Positions 18,586-27,137 of a stretch of DNA of 64,000 nucleotides are shown here, piece by piece; positions within the stretch are counted from its first letter, which is position 1, and each line of letters starts with the position of its first letter. The notes under the pieces were generated by a model. It did not search any database and was not told the origin of the DNA. It saw nothing but the letters and a program-made list of their open reading frames with translations. Location of the stretch: assembly GCA_949289045.1 (NCBI GenBank), contig CASEMN010000008.1, positions 1-64,000 on the forward strand, read 5' to 3'. Origin of the DNA: an uncultured Oscillospiraceae bacterium. Its GTDB lineage: Bacteria; Bacillota; Clostridia; Oscillospirales; Acutalibacteraceae. Made by a program: the position numbers and the translations under genes.

Positions 18586-19804
18586 AACAAAGGAAAATAT
18601 AAAAAAGGCACTTGCGATTTTTGCTGGTATAAGTTTGCTTGCCTATATAGGTTATCAGATATATATTATTTCATTTAATCCCTACGTCACTGAAACTGCT
18701 TATGTATACAGTACAAGCGACATTATAGATGCACAAGCAGTAGTAATCCGAGACGAATCCTATATAAGCAACAGTACTCCGGGAACAGTGGTTCCCATTG
18801 CTTCCGACGGAAAGCGTGTTGCAAAGGATGATGAGGTAGCTATAATTTTTGCCGATGAGGCAGGTGCTCAAAACTATAATCAAATACTTAAAGTACAGGA
18901 AGAAATTGAATATTATAAGATAATGAGCAATAAATCCGATGTGGGAACTATTGACGCAACTTTACTTGATGAAGAGATAAAGAAAAATTTTGACAAATGT
19001 CTTGATATTATAGATAAGGGCAATTTTGAAGACTTTTCAGAAAGTGCTAAAGAGGTTGCCGCAAGTATTACAAGCCGTCAGATTGCAATAGGTACTACAA
19101 TTGATTTTGACGCAAAAATTACAGAGCTGAGTAATGAGCTTGCTGCTCTTAAAAGTGCAAAAAGTAATTACAGCACAATTTCCGCCCCGGTTTCAGGGTA
19201 TTATATAAGCGTAGTTGACGGATATGAAAATGCGGCTGATTATGACAGCGTTTCATCTTTAAAACCTGCTGATGTCGATAAAATATTTGCATCCAAAGCC
19301 ACTGTGCCGGCAGACGCAATGGGTAAGATAGTGGGAAGATTTGACTGGTACATAGTCTGCAACGTACCTACAGACAGCGTAATCGGTCTCGAAAAGGACG
19401 AAACCATAAAAGTTAAATTTCCCAACTCTTCCGTAGGCGAGGTTTCAGCGGTTATTGACAGCATAAACGACGGCGGTGAGGGAACCAGCACTATTATATT
19501 AAGGGCAAACGAAATGAATGAAGATATAACTCATCTGCGGTTTGAAGAAGTGCAGATAGTTAAGAACGAATATACAGGTTACAGGGTTTCAAATACCGCT
19601 ATTCGTACAGTCGAAGGAGAAAACGGAGTATACGTTTTAAGCGGAAACCGAGTTAAGTTCCGCAAAATAAAAATACTTTATTCTACGGAAGAGTATTCGA
19701 TAGTAGAAAAAATAAGTCCTGAGGAAGAGGCAGGATATTTGAGAATCTATGATGAAATAATTATAAAAGGGAAGGATTTATATGACGGAAAAGTTGTTGG
19801 ATAA
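18575..19804 (+). CDS. HlyD-like membrane fusion protein
   Basis: A 409-residue protein with one N-terminal membrane segment (about 11-32) and an external part with the layout of periplasmic-adaptor (HlyD/RND-MFP) proteins: a beta-barrel/lipoyl-like region (about 45-90), a helical hairpin (about 100-195), a second lipoyl-like half with ISAPVSGYYISVVDGYE near 205, and a distal beta domain. In Gram-positive clostridia such proteins are found at the start of the yggS-sepF-divIVA cluster without a transporter partner, as here. It overlaps miaA by 11 bases and yggS by 23 bases, so it is tightly coupled. A role in envelope or division biology is inference from context only. Confidence 0.72.
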   Translation: MNSKTKENIKKALAIFAGISLLAYIGYQIYIISFNPYVTETAYVYSTSDIIDAQAVVIRDESYISNSTPGTVVPIASDGKRVAKDDEVAIIFADEAGAQNYNQILKVQEEIEYYKIMSNKSDVGTIDATLLDEEIKKNFDKCLDIIDKGNFEDFSESAKEVAASITSRQIAIGTTIDFDAKITELSNELAALKSAKSNYSTISAPVSGYYISVVDGYENAADYDSVSSLKPADVDKIFASKATVPADAMGKIVGRFDWYIVCNVPTDSVIGLEKDETIKVKFPNSSVGEVSAVIDSINDGGEGTSTIILRANEMNEDITHLRFEEVQIVKNEYTGYRVSNTAIRTVEGENGVYVLSGNRVKFRKIKILYSTEEYSIVEKISPEEEAGYLRIYDEIIIKGKDLYDGKVVG

Positions 19805-20504
19805 AGGCTTTGAAAGAGTAAGCGAAAACCTTAAAGCTGTTAGAGAAAATATTGCCGAGGCAGCTTTGAAAAGCGGTAGAAATCCGGAGAAAATAAAGCT
19901 CATGGCGGTTACAAAAACCGTTGAGCCCGAATATATTAATTTTGCAATTTCCCAGGGAATTGACCTTATAGGAGAAAATAAGGTTCAGGAGTTTATGTCA
20001 AAGAAAGAGTTCCTGAATCTCGAAAACTGTAAGGCACATCTTATTGGTCATCTTCAGACCAACAAGGTGAAAAAAATAATTGGCGAGGTTGATATGATAC
20101 AGTCTCTCGACAGCGAACACCTTGCCCGGGAAATATCAAACCGTTCTTCGGCGTTGGGAATAGTTACCGACACCCTTATTGAGGTAAATATAGGAGGTGA
20201 GGACTGCAAAACAGGACTTGAAATGTCAAAACTTGAGGAGCTTATTTACGCAGTATCCGAGATGCCCGGTATAAAAGTGAGAGGTCTTATGACTGTTCCT
20301 CCTTTTTCAGAGGACAGCGAGCAGGCAAGAGGATTTTTTGCAAATATGTATAAACTGTTTATTGACATGAGAAGCAAAAAAATAGATAATATCAGTATGG
20401 ATATTCTGTCCATGGGAATGTCCGGCGATTATTGCCAGGCTATTGAAGAGGGTTCAACTCTTGTTCGTGTAGGCTCGGCAATTTTCGGCAACAGAAGATA
20501 TTGA
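19782..20504 (+). CDS. PLP homeostasis protein (YggS/YlmE family)
   Basis: A cytoplasmic pyridoxal-phosphate-binding protein with an alanine-racemase-like TIM barrel and no known catalytic activity, involved in PLP and amino-acid homeostasis. Family phrases are clear: KLMAVTKTVEPE with the PLP Lys near residue 46, IGENKVQEF, HLIGHLQTNKVK, and the C-terminal LSMGMSGDYCQAIEEGSTLVRVGSAIFG region. 240 residues is typical. It overlaps the HlyD-like gene and precedes sepF, the order of the Bacillus ylmE-ylmF genes. Confidence 0.93.
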   Translation: MTEKLLDKGFERVSENLKAVRENIAEAALKSGRNPEKIKLMAVTKTVEPEYINFAISQGIDLIGENKVQEFMSKKEFLNLENCKAHLIGHLQTNKVKKIIGEVDMIQSLDSEHLAREISNRSSALGIVTDTLIEVNIGGEDCKTGLEMSKLEELIYAVSEMPGIKVRGLMTVPPFSEDSEQARGFFANMYKLFIDMRSKKIDNISMDILSMGMSGDYCQAIEEGSTLVRVGSAIFGNRRY

Positions 20505-20545
20505 TAAAAATACACTTTTCAAAAACAGATAAGGAGGATTTTGAA

Positions 20546-21007
20546 ATGGAGTTTATTGATAAAATTAAGAGGATTGTAAATTCATCCGATGAAGATTATT
20601 ATGATGATGAATTTGATGGAACACAGGAGCTTGATGACGAATACGATGAATATGAGAAGCCGGCGCCCAGACGTGTTGAGCCGGTTCATACAGGTACAGA
20701 TAAGGTTGTGAATATTCATACAACCGCACAGGTACAGGTTGTTCTTGTCCAGCCTGAGCAGTTTGAGGACGCTCAGTCAATTGCTGACCATCTTAACGCA
20801 AGAAAGACAGTAGTACTTAACCTTGAGTCTGCCGACAAAGAGGTTTCAAGAAGAATTGTTGACTTTCTCAGCGGCGTTGCCTATGCTAACAGAGGTCAGG
20901 TAAAGAGGGTTGCCAAAAAGACGTTCATGATAACTCCCTATGATGTTGATGTTATAGGCGGAGATATTCTCGACAAGCTTGAAAATAACGGAATGTTTTT
21001 TGACTGA
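20546..21007 (+). CDS. sepF: Cell division protein SepF
   Basis: A FtsZ-binding, membrane-associated ring protein needed for normal septum formation. The N-terminal amphipathic helix (MEFIDKIKRIV) fits membrane targeting. An acidic tyrosine-rich linker (17-45) is followed by the conserved SepF/DUF552 domain, including the phrase TVVLNLESADKEVSRRIVDFLSGVAYA cut across residues 91-117. The start is fixed at 20546 by AAGGAGG at 20531-20537; an in-frame TTG at 20501 overlaps yggS and has no ribosome site. With 153 residues it has normal length. divIVA follows 24 bases later. Confidence 0.94.
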   Translation: MEFIDKIKRIVNSSDEDYYDDEFDGTQELDDEYDEYEKPAPRRVEPVHTGTDKVVNIHTTAQVQVVLVQPEQFEDAQSIADHLNARKTVVLNLESADKEVSRRIVDFLSGVAYANRGQVKRVAKKTFMITPYDVDVIGGDILDKLENNGMFFD

Positions 21008-21031
21008 TTTTTCTATTGGGGGTAGTGAATT

Positions 21032-22090
21032 ATGTTAACGCCTGCACAGGTCAGGAATCACCAGTTTTCCGCTTCGGGTAGGGGCACATACCGTGCTGCT
21101 GAGGTAGACGACTTTTTTGCGTCGGTGTGCGATTCCTATGAACAGATGTTCCGTGAAAACGGAGAACTTCTTAAAAAGATAGGACTTCTCGCCGATAAGG
21201 TTGAAGAATACAAGAGCGATGAGGATAATATAAGAGAGGCTCTTCTTACCGCTCAGAGAATGGCTAATAAGATTATAAGCGACGCTAAAGCTGACGCTGA
21301 AAAGAGACTTTCAGATGCATCACAGAAAGCGGAGCAGCTGACAAACGACGCTCAGCAGAAGGCAGATGATGCAATCACCTCTGCACAGAAAACCGCTGAA
21401 GCTCTGCTTTCTGACAGCCGTAAAAAGGCCGACGAAATATTGAATGACGCACAGCGTAAAGCTGACGAGCGCATAAATGCAGTTAAACGCAGCGTAACTC
21501 ACGAAACTCTTGTTCTCGAAATGACAAAGAGAGAGGTAAGCGAGTTCCGTGCAAGTCTTGTGGCAATGTATAAAAACCACATTGAGCTTATAAATAAAAT
21601 TCCCTTTATAGTAGAGAGCGAAAGCGAACCTGAAAATAAAGAGGAAGCTGTTTCTGCCTTTGAACAGGAGAAAGAGCAAAATCCTGAACCGGTTTTTACT
21701 CAGGAAAATGATGAGTCCCAGGAAGAAAAAGGTTTAGAAAGAGCTTTTGCTGAAGATGAACCTGTCTTCTCTCAGGAACCACAAGCTCCTGCTGCAGAAG
21801 AGAATTTTACAAAAGAAGATGAAGTGGCCGTTAAGGAAAATGAAGAAGTTGCTTCTATTCCAGAAGAAAATGACAATACTGTTTCAGAGGACAGTGGCTT
21901 TGCCATGAAGTTTGATGATACAGATGAAGTAATCGATGCGGATGAAGTTGCTGATAGCCAGGCGGAAGAGTCTGAATATGATATAGACGATGATGATGAA
22001 GGCTATGAGACGATTTCTCCTGACAGCTCCGATAAAGATGATTACGGCGAAGAGCCGATTTCATTCAGAAATCTTTTCAAAAGGAAATAA
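21032..22090 (+). CDS. DivIVA-family septum/pole protein
   Basis: A coiled-coil protein that binds negatively curved membrane at septa and poles. The N-terminal DivIVA motif is present (LTPAQVRNHQFSASGRG, then YRAAEVDDFF). A long coiled coil (about 35-175) has repeated Ala-Asp-Glu-Lys blocks of the type QKADDAITSAQK. The C-terminal 170 residues are very acidic and probably disordered, ending in a basic FRNLFKRK tip. This makes it much longer (352) than Bacillus DivIVA (about 164). It follows sepF in the cluster, but the ylmG and ylmH genes that usually lie between them are absent. Confidence 0.9.
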   Translation: MLTPAQVRNHQFSASGRGTYRAAEVDDFFASVCDSYEQMFRENGELLKKIGLLADKVEEYKSDEDNIREALLTAQRMANKIISDAKADAEKRLSDASQKAEQLTNDAQQKADDAITSAQKTAEALLSDSRKKADEILNDAQRKADERINAVKRSVTHETLVLEMTKREVSEFRASLVAMYKNHIELINKIPFIVESESEPENKEEAVSAFEQEKEQNPEPVFTQENDESQEEKGLERAFAEDEPVFSQEPQAPAAEENFTKEDEVAVKENEEVASIPEENDNTVSEDSGFAMKFDDTDEVIDADEVADSQAEESEYDIDDDDEGYETISPDSSDKDDYGEEPISFRNLFKRK

Positions 22091-22102
22091 AGAGGTTTAC
22101 CT

Positions 22103-22603
22103 ATGTTGCAGGCAGTTACTTTTGCGGTTATAGCGCTTTTGACCGTTATAGACCAAATAACTAAATATATAGTGGTTTTATATTTAAAACCTATAGGTAT
22201 GACCGACTTTATACCCGGAGTAAGACTTAATTATCTTGAAAATACGGGAGCAGCCTTCGGTTCTATGACGGGAAATACGGTTTTGCTTTCGGTTATAACT
22301 GCCGTGGTGCTTGTGGCTTTGCTTATAGCTTTAGGTAAAAAAGTGTTTAGTTCAAAAATACTCCACTGGGGAGTTGCACTTATAACTGCGGGAGGTATCG
22401 GCAACCTTATCGACCGTGTTTTCAGAGGATATGTTACAGATTTTTTTGAGTTTACATTTATAAAATTTCCCGTTTTCAATGTTGCCGATTGTCTTATTAC
22501 TGTGGGAGCTGTAATATCAATAATATATCTTGTATATGATATTGTTGTTTCTATAAAGAAGGAAAAAGCTGAAAAGGCAGCGAAGGAACATAACGATGAT
22601 TGA
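22103..22603 (+). CDS. lspA: Lipoprotein signal peptidase (signal peptidase II)
   Basis: A four-helix membrane aspartyl protease that removes the signal peptide of diacylglyceryl-modified prolipoproteins. It has the family's N-terminal DQITKYIV, NTGAAFGS, GGIGNLIDR...VTDFFEF (first catalytic Asp) and FNVADCLITVG (second catalytic Asp). 166 residues is normal. It follows divIVA by 12 bases and overlaps the pseudouridine synthase gene by eight bases. A likely client in this window is the DUF5696-like lipoprotein at 47.4 kb. Confidence 0.95.
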   Translation: MLQAVTFAVIALLTVIDQITKYIVVLYLKPIGMTDFIPGVRLNYLENTGAAFGSMTGNTVLLSVITAVVLVALLIALGKKVFSSKILHWGVALITAGGIGNLIDRVFRGYVTDFFEFTFIKFPVFNVADCLITVGAVISIIYLVYDIVVSIKKEKAEKAAKEHNDD

Positions 22604-23519
22604 AGGTGCAATTTTCAGTATACCGGAAGAATTGGATGGCAGCCGTATAGATAAATGCGTTTCGCTTCTTGTAGCGGATGTTACCCGTTCGCGGGCTCAG
22701 CAGCTTATTGAAAGCGGAGATATTACAGTTAACGGTAAACTTGCGGGCAAAAGTTTAAAAGTGACCGCAGGGGACAGGGTGTGCATAAATGTGCCTGACC
22801 CTGAGCCTATTGAGGCGGTGCCTGAAAATGTTCCGCTGGATATACGCTATGAGGATGAATATTTGCTTGTTGTAAATAAGCCTAAGGATATGGTTGTGCA
22901 TCCGGCAGCGGGAAATTATACGGGAACTTTGGTCAATGCCCTTTTGTATCATTGCGGCGACAGTCTTTCGGGAATAAACGGAGTAATGCGTCCCGGAATA
23001 GTGCACAGAATTGATAAAGATACCAGCGGGCTTCTGATGGTAGCAAAGAATGATTTTGCCCACAGAAGCCTTGCTCAGCAGATAAAAGAACATTCTTTCC
23101 GCCGTGAATATCAGGCGGTGGTTTACGGAAGGTTTAAAGAGCCTGAGGGCATTGTAGATGCTCCCATAGGCAGAAATCCTTCTGACAGAAAAAAGATGGC
23201 AGTCACGATGAAGAACTCCCGAAACGCTGTCACTCACTATGAGGTAATAAAGGAGTATGCATCTTTCAGCCATCTGCGTTTACGCCTTGAAACGGGAAGA
23301 ACCCACCAGATAAGGGTTCACATGGCCTATTTGGGACACCCTGTTGCCGGTGATCCCGTTTACGGACCTAAGAAGGTCATCAAGGAGCTGAACGGCCAGT
23401 GTCTTCATGCGGGACTTATCGGTTTTGTTCACCCTAAAACCGGCGAGTATATGGAAATAACCAGTGAGCTGCCGGAATATTTTACAAGCTTTTTAAGGAA
23501 AATTGACAATGAAAAATGA
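22596..23519 (+). CDS. RluD-type 23S rRNA pseudouridine synthase
   Basis: An RNA pseudouridine synthase of the RluA/RluD family with an N-terminal S4 RNA-binding domain (about 13-75) and a catalytic domain with HRIDKDTSGLLMVAKN, whose Asp (in HRID) is the catalytic residue. Residues RTHQIRVHMAYLGHPVAGDPVYG complete the family pattern across positions 231-253. 307 residues is typical. It is coupled to lspA by an eight-base overlap, as in many Firmicutes (lspA-rluD). The HAD gene starts inside its last codons. The exact uridine targets are not predictable here. Confidence 0.93.
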   Translation: MIEGAIFSIPEELDGSRIDKCVSLLVADVTRSRAQQLIESGDITVNGKLAGKSLKVTAGDRVCINVPDPEPIEAVPENVPLDIRYEDEYLLVVNKPKDMVVHPAAGNYTGTLVNALLYHCGDSLSGINGVMRPGIVHRIDKDTSGLLMVAKNDFAHRSLAQQIKEHSFRREYQAVVYGRFKEPEGIVDAPIGRNPSDRKKMAVTMKNSRNAVTHYEVIKEYASFSHLRLRLETGRTHQIRVHMAYLGHPVAGDPVYGPKKVIKELNGQCLHAGLIGFVHPKTGEYMEITSELPEYFTSFLRKIDNEK

Positions 23520-25200
23520 TAACGACAACGTGTTTTCAAAATGGCTTGTTGTTTCGGATATAGACGGAACGCTGAACAACAAGTTCCGCTTTATGCCTAA
23601 GCGCAATTACCGGGCAATTAAGTCATTTACAGAAAAAGGAGGCCATTTTGCTCTGGCTTCCAGCCGAGGAAAGGTTTCCCTTGAGAGGAACTATAAGCGA
23701 CTGCCTGACAATTCAACCCCGTCAATAGTAATGACAGGTTCCGGAATTTATGATTTCAAGCAGGAAAAGTGGCTTTGGTACAACGAGATAGGAAAAACAG
23801 GAAAAGACTTGGTAAAAAGTATTTTTTACCGGTTTCCGTATGTTGAAATAGAGATTTTTACAAAGGACATAGTCTATGTTCTGCACGGAGGAGTTTTTTC
23901 AACTCTTCAAGTTTTCGGAGATAGATTGCCTCATAAATTCTGCAAAAGTTTTGATGAGATTCCAGATCATGATTGGGGCAAGGTGATTATTCTTACGCTT
24001 CCAATATACTGCGGAAAATTACTTAACCGTTCCCGTGAAGAGGGCGGAAGAAAGCTATACTTTACCCGTACCTCTCCAATTTCATTTGAGGTAATAGAAA
24101 GAGGTTCCGGTAAAGGTCATGCTGTAAGAAAGCTTGCGGAAATAATGGGTATTGATATGAATAATACCGCCGCAATAGGGGATTATTACAACGATGAGGA
24201 TATGCTCTGTACCGTAGCTCTTCCGGCGGCCTGCGGACAGGCTCCGAAATACATCAAGTCAATAGCGAAATACCAGGCGTGCCACTGTAACAAGGGTGCA
24301 GTCGGGGATTTCCTTGAATACATTGAAGAAAATTTGCAAAGGCAAGGAGGAATTAAATTGGACGCACAGCTTAAGAAGACACTTCAGATCAATGCGTGCA
24401 AAATAAGAATGGGCGTTATTGAGGGTACTTTTAACGCCAAGTCTGGACATCCCGGCGGTTCTCTTTCAATAGCCGACATATTGTCGTATTTATATTTTGC
24501 CGAGATGCATGTAGATCCCAGTGACCCTGCTTCTCCAGAGAGAGACAGATTTGTCCTTTCAAAGGGCCATACGGCTCCCGCTCTTTATTCTGCTTTGGCG
24601 CTTAAAGGATTTTTCCCCTTCGAGGAGATTAAGACACTGCGTAAAAGCGACTCAAGACTTCAGGGACATCCCAGCATGAAGATGACACCCGGCGTAGATA
24701 TGAGCACAGGTTCTTTAGGCCAGGGAATTTCTGTTGCAGTTGGAATGGCTCTCGGCGGAAAGCATGACGGCAGCACTTACCGTGTTTATACTATTCTTGG
24801 TGACGGCGAGCTTGGTGAAGGTCAGGTATGGGAAGCTGCAATGTTTGCCTCTGCAAAGAAGCTTGATAACCTTGTAGCTGTTATAGATAACAACAACCTT
24901 CAGATTGACGGTACTGTTGAAGAGGTTAACTCCGTATATCCCATCAAAGAGAAGTTCGAGGCTTTCGGCTGGAACGTAATTGAGATAAACGGACACGACT
25001 TAGACGAAATAGATGCAGCTTTCAAGGCCGCTAAAGAATGTAAAGGCAAGCCCACAGCAATTGTCGCTAAGACTATTAAAGGTAAGGGAGTTTCCTTTAT
25101 GGAAGATCAGTGCTCATGGCACGGAACAGCTCCCAATGCAGAGCAGTATGAGACCGCAATGGGCGAATTAAAGGCCGCTTTGGCAGAACTGGAGGCGTAA
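23509..25200 (+). CDS. In-frame fusion: Cof-type HAD phosphatase + transketolase N-terminal subunit
   Basis: One uninterrupted reading frame joins two complete genes. Residues 1-283 are a HAD-IIB (Cof-type) phosphatase: DIDGTL with Asp17 and Asp19, a Ser-Arg-Gly motif II, the Lys of GKGHAV and GDYYNDEDM motif IV. From residue 284 the sequence is transketolase subunit A: NAKSGHPGGSLS, then the thiamine-diphosphate motif GDGELGEGQVWE ending in NN about 28 residues later. There is no stop between them. However, AAGGAGG (24344-24350) and a TTG (24358) sit exactly at the transketolase family start, so that part is probably also made as a separate 280-residue protein (see separate entry). The ATG at 23509 overlaps the upstream gene by 11 bases; TTG 23503 is an alternative. 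Confidence 0.8.
   Translation: MKNDNDNVFSKWLVVSDIDGTLNNKFRFMPKRNYRAIKSFTEKGGHFALASSRGKVSLERNYKRLPDNSTPSIVMTGSGIYDFKQEKWLWYNEIGKTGKDLVKSIFYRFPYVEIEIFTKDIVYVLHGGVFSTLQVFGDRLPHKFCKSFDEIPDHDWGKVIILTLPIYCGKLLNRSREEGGRKLYFTRTSPISFEVIERGSGKGHAVRKLAEIMGIDMNNTAAIGDYYNDEDMLCTVALPAACGQAPKYIKSIAKYQACHCNKGAVGDFLEYIEENLQRQGGIKLDAQLKKTLQINACKIRMGVIEGTFNAKSGHPGGSLSIADILSYLYFAEMHVDPSDPASPERDRFVLSKGHTAPALYSALALKGFFPFEEIKTLRKSDSRLQGHPSMKMTPGVDMSTGSLGQGISVAVGMALGGKHDGSTYRVYTILGDGELGEGQVWEAAMFASAKKLDNLVAVIDNNNLQIDGTVEEVNSVYPIKEKFEAFGWNVIEINGHDLDEIDAAFKAAKECKGKPTAIVAKTIKGKGVSFMEDQCSWHGTAPNAEQYETAMGELKAALAELEA
24358..25200 (+). CDS. Transketolase N-terminal subunit from internal TTG start
   Basis: Internal translation unit inside the HAD-transketolase frame. 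AAGGAGG at 24344-24350, seven bases before TTG 24358, is one of the best ribosome sites in the region. The product would begin MDAQLKKTLQINACKIR, which is where free-standing clostridial transketolase A subunits begin. It carries the thiamine-diphosphate and part of the active site; the partner subunit is encoded three bases downstream. Together they form a complete transketolase of the pentose phosphate pathway. Whether only the short form, only the fusion or both accumulate is not decidable from sequence. Confidence 0.75.
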   Translation: MDAQLKKTLQINACKIRMGVIEGTFNAKSGHPGGSLSIADILSYLYFAEMHVDPSDPASPERDRFVLSKGHTAPALYSALALKGFFPFEEIKTLRKSDSRLQGHPSMKMTPGVDMSTGSLGQGISVAVGMALGGKHDGSTYRVYTILGDGELGEGQVWEAAMFASAKKLDNLVAVIDNNNLQIDGTVEEVNSVYPIKEKFEAFGWNVIEINGHDLDEIDAAFKAAKECKGKPTAIVAKTIKGKGVSFMEDQCSWHGTAPNAEQYETAMGELKAALAELEA

Positions 25201-25203
25201 ATC

Positions 25204-26151
25204 ATGGCAGATGTAATTAAAAAAGCAACCCGTGAGGGATACGGAGCAGCCCTTGTAAAGCTGGGCGATAAATACGATAATCTTATTGTCATGGACGCCG
25301 ACCTTGCGGCTGCCACAAAGACAGGAATGTTTAAAAAGGCATTCCCTGATAAGTTCTATGATACAGGTATTGCCGAGAGCAATATGATTGGCGTTGCGGC
25401 AGGTCTTGCAGCAACAGGTCACATTGTTTTCGCAAGCTCCTTTGCAATGTTCGCAGCTGGCAGAGCTTTCGAGCAGGTTAGAAACTCAATCGGCTACACT
25501 CATCTTAACGTAAAAATCGGTGCAACTCATGCAGGTATTTCCGTTGGTGAGGACGGAGCCAGTCACCAGTGCTGTGAGGATATCGCTCTTATGCGTACAA
25601 TCCCCGGTATGGTAATCCTTAACCCTGCCGATGATGTTGAGGCAGAGAAGGCAGTTTTTGCCGCCGCTGAGTACGAGGGACCTGTTTACCTGAGATTCGG
25701 CAGACTTGCAGTGCCGAGAATTTTCGACGAGGACTATAAGTTCGAAATTGGTAAGGGTGTTGAGCTTACCGAGGGTAATGATGTTGCAATTATCGCAACA
25801 GGTCTTATGGTAAACGAAGCTCTCATGGCAGCTGAGGAACTGAAAAAAGAAGGTATCAATGCGAGAGTCATTAACATGGCTACAATTAAGCCTCTCGATA
25901 ATGATATCGTCATCAAAGCTGCTAAAGAGACAGGCGCAATCGTAACTGCTGAGGAGCACAATATCATTGGCGGACTCGGCGGAGCTGTTTCTGAGGTTAT
26001 CTGCGAGAACTATCCTGTTCCCGTTGTAAAGCTTGGCGTTGAGGACACATTCGGACGTTCAGGTCCCGCAGTAGAGCTTCTTCACATTTACGGCCTTGAT
26101 GCTGAGCACATTGTCGCAAAGGCAAAGCAGGCAATTGCAATGAAGAAATAA
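25204..26151 (+). CDS. Transketolase C-terminal subunit
   Basis: The second half of a split transketolase, 315 residues: the pyrimidine-binding domain (about 5-170), with the catalytic-Glu phrase TGIAESNMIGVAAGLA, and the C-terminal transketolase domain (about 185-310). It transfers two-carbon units between sugar phosphates together with the N-terminal subunit directly upstream (gap of three bases). The split arrangement is common in clostridia and archaea. A strong terminator follows about 50 bases downstream. Confidence 0.95.
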   Translation: MADVIKKATREGYGAALVKLGDKYDNLIVMDADLAAATKTGMFKKAFPDKFYDTGIAESNMIGVAAGLAATGHIVFASSFAMFAAGRAFEQVRNSIGYTHLNVKIGATHAGISVGEDGASHQCCEDIALMRTIPGMVILNPADDVEAEKAVFAAAEYEGPVYLRFGRLAVPRIFDEDYKFEIGKGVELTEGNDVAIIATGLMVNEALMAAEELKKEGINARVINMATIKPLDNDIVIKAAKETGAIVTAEEHNIIGGLGGAVSEVICENYPVPVVKLGVEDTFGRSGPAVELLHIYGLDAEHIVAKAKQAIAMKK

Positions 26152-26200
26152 ACCGATACTAATTTTCTGTTCAGCTTAGTAAACTGCATAATAAGCTATC

Positions 26201-26235
26201 AAACCCACAAAGCTTTTGCTTTGTGGGTTTTTGTC
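26201..26235 (+). terminator. Terminator after the transketolase genes
   Basis: AAACCCACAAAGC pairs perfectly with GCTTTGTGGGTTT around a TTTT loop, followed by TTG. The 3' arm is part of a 33-base direct repeat that recurs at 27256-27288. Confidence 0.88.
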
Positions 26236-26250
26236 ATCTTATCATTAAAG
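26218..26250 (+). repeat. Direct repeat copy 1 flanking a methyltransferase gene
   Basis: Thirty-three bases matching 27256-27288 at 29 positions, including an exact run of TTTTGTCATCTTATCAT. This copy overlaps the 3' arm of the transketolase terminator. The two copies enclose the methyltransferase gene at 26412-27137. Confidence 0.8.
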
Positions 26251-26411
26251 CATTTAGAGTTACTATTTTCTCCGGATTCAAACATTTGTTGCTTGAGTGA
26301 AAAGGTCTCTTTTTCATTCTATGATTCTCTGTTTAAATATGATATAATATAAACAATAAAATTGGCAGAATATCGTTTTAAAATTGAGAGGAAAGGGATG
26401 GGTGAATTCCT

Positions 26412-27137
26412 ATGAGTACAAATGTGGATAAAGAAATTATTATATCTTCAGACGATGTTTTTAAAATGCTCGATGAAATACTTGAGAAAAGAGATAGTGA
26501 ATGGTGGAATAATTTCTATTCAAATAGAACCCGTCCTGTTCCCTTTTTTAAAGATATACCGGATGAAGATTTAGTTTATTTTTGCAGTTCAAATTTATTT
26601 CATAAAGGCAAAGCTTTGGATATTGGATGTGGAAATGGAAGAAATACGAGATATTTATCAAAACAAGGATTTGATGCAACAGGTATTGATATTTCCTCAG
26701 AGTCAATAGGATGGGCAAACAAAATTGTTTACGGCAATAAAAATGTTCCATGTTTTAAAACAAAATCATTATTTGAATTTGAAGCAGAAGATCAAAGCTT
26801 TGATTTGATTCTTGACAGCGGCTGCTTTCATCATATAAAGCCACATCAAAGAGAGCGTTATTTAAAGAAAATTGAAAGATTATTAAAAAATGACGGATAT
26901 TATTTAATGACATGTTTCAATTTGGACGGTGGTGCTAATATAACAGATTACGATGTGTATAGAGATTATTCAATGCATGGTGGACTGGGATTTTCAGAAT
27001 ATAAGATAAAAACTATTTTAGATTCTTATTTTGATATTTGTGAATTCAGAAAAATGAAAGAAACAGACAACATTGATGTGTTTGGAAAAGATTTTATGTG
27101 GGTGATTTTAATGAAAAAGAGAAGCATAAAGAATTAA
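26412..27137 (+). CDS. Class I SAM-dependent methyltransferase, target unknown
   Basis: A 241-residue cytoplasmic Rossmann-fold methyltransferase. Motif I is ALDIGCGNG at 68-76, followed by an acidic residue after the next strand (TGIDIS) and a motif IV-like LILDSGCFHHI. Members with this DSGCFHHI phrase form a loose group of small-molecule or thiol methyltransferases; the substrate cannot be told. The gene is clearly more AT-rich than the transketolase genes before it. A TGNTATAAT extended -10 at 26340-26348 could start transcription. GGTGA six bases before the ATG is the likely ribosome site; a five-codon frame MGEFL from 26398 overlaps the start as ATGA. Direct repeats on both sides suggest it was inserted as a unit. 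Confidence 0.8.
   Translation: MSTNVDKEIIISSDDVFKMLDEILEKRDSEWWNNFYSNRTRPVPFFKDIPDEDLVYFCSSNLFHKGKALDIGCGNGRNTRYLSKQGFDATGIDISSESIGWANKIVYGNKNVPCFKTKSLFEFEAEDQSFDLILDSGCFHHIKPHQRERYLKKIERLLKNDGYYLMTCFNLDGGANITDYDVYRDYSMHGGLGFSEYKIKTILDSYFDICEFRKMKETDNIDVFGKDFMWVILMKKRSIKN

Noticed and set aside
20501..20545. N-terminal extension of SepF from a TTG
   Set aside because: No ribosome site; AAGGAGG and ATG at 20546 fit the family start.
22755..23273. A 172-codon minus-strand frame opposite the rluD-type gene
   Set aside because: Shadow of a strongly conserved gene; no ribosome site and no recognisable protein.
23509..25200. Assembly error joining the HAD and transketolase genes
   Set aside because: Not provable, but both halves are full length and in frame with a functional-looking ribosome site between them, so a real junction is the simpler reading; listed as a finding with the check needed.
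25486..25959. A 157-codon minus-strand frame opposite transketolase C
   Set aside because: Shadow frame; the plus-strand gene is conserved throughout.
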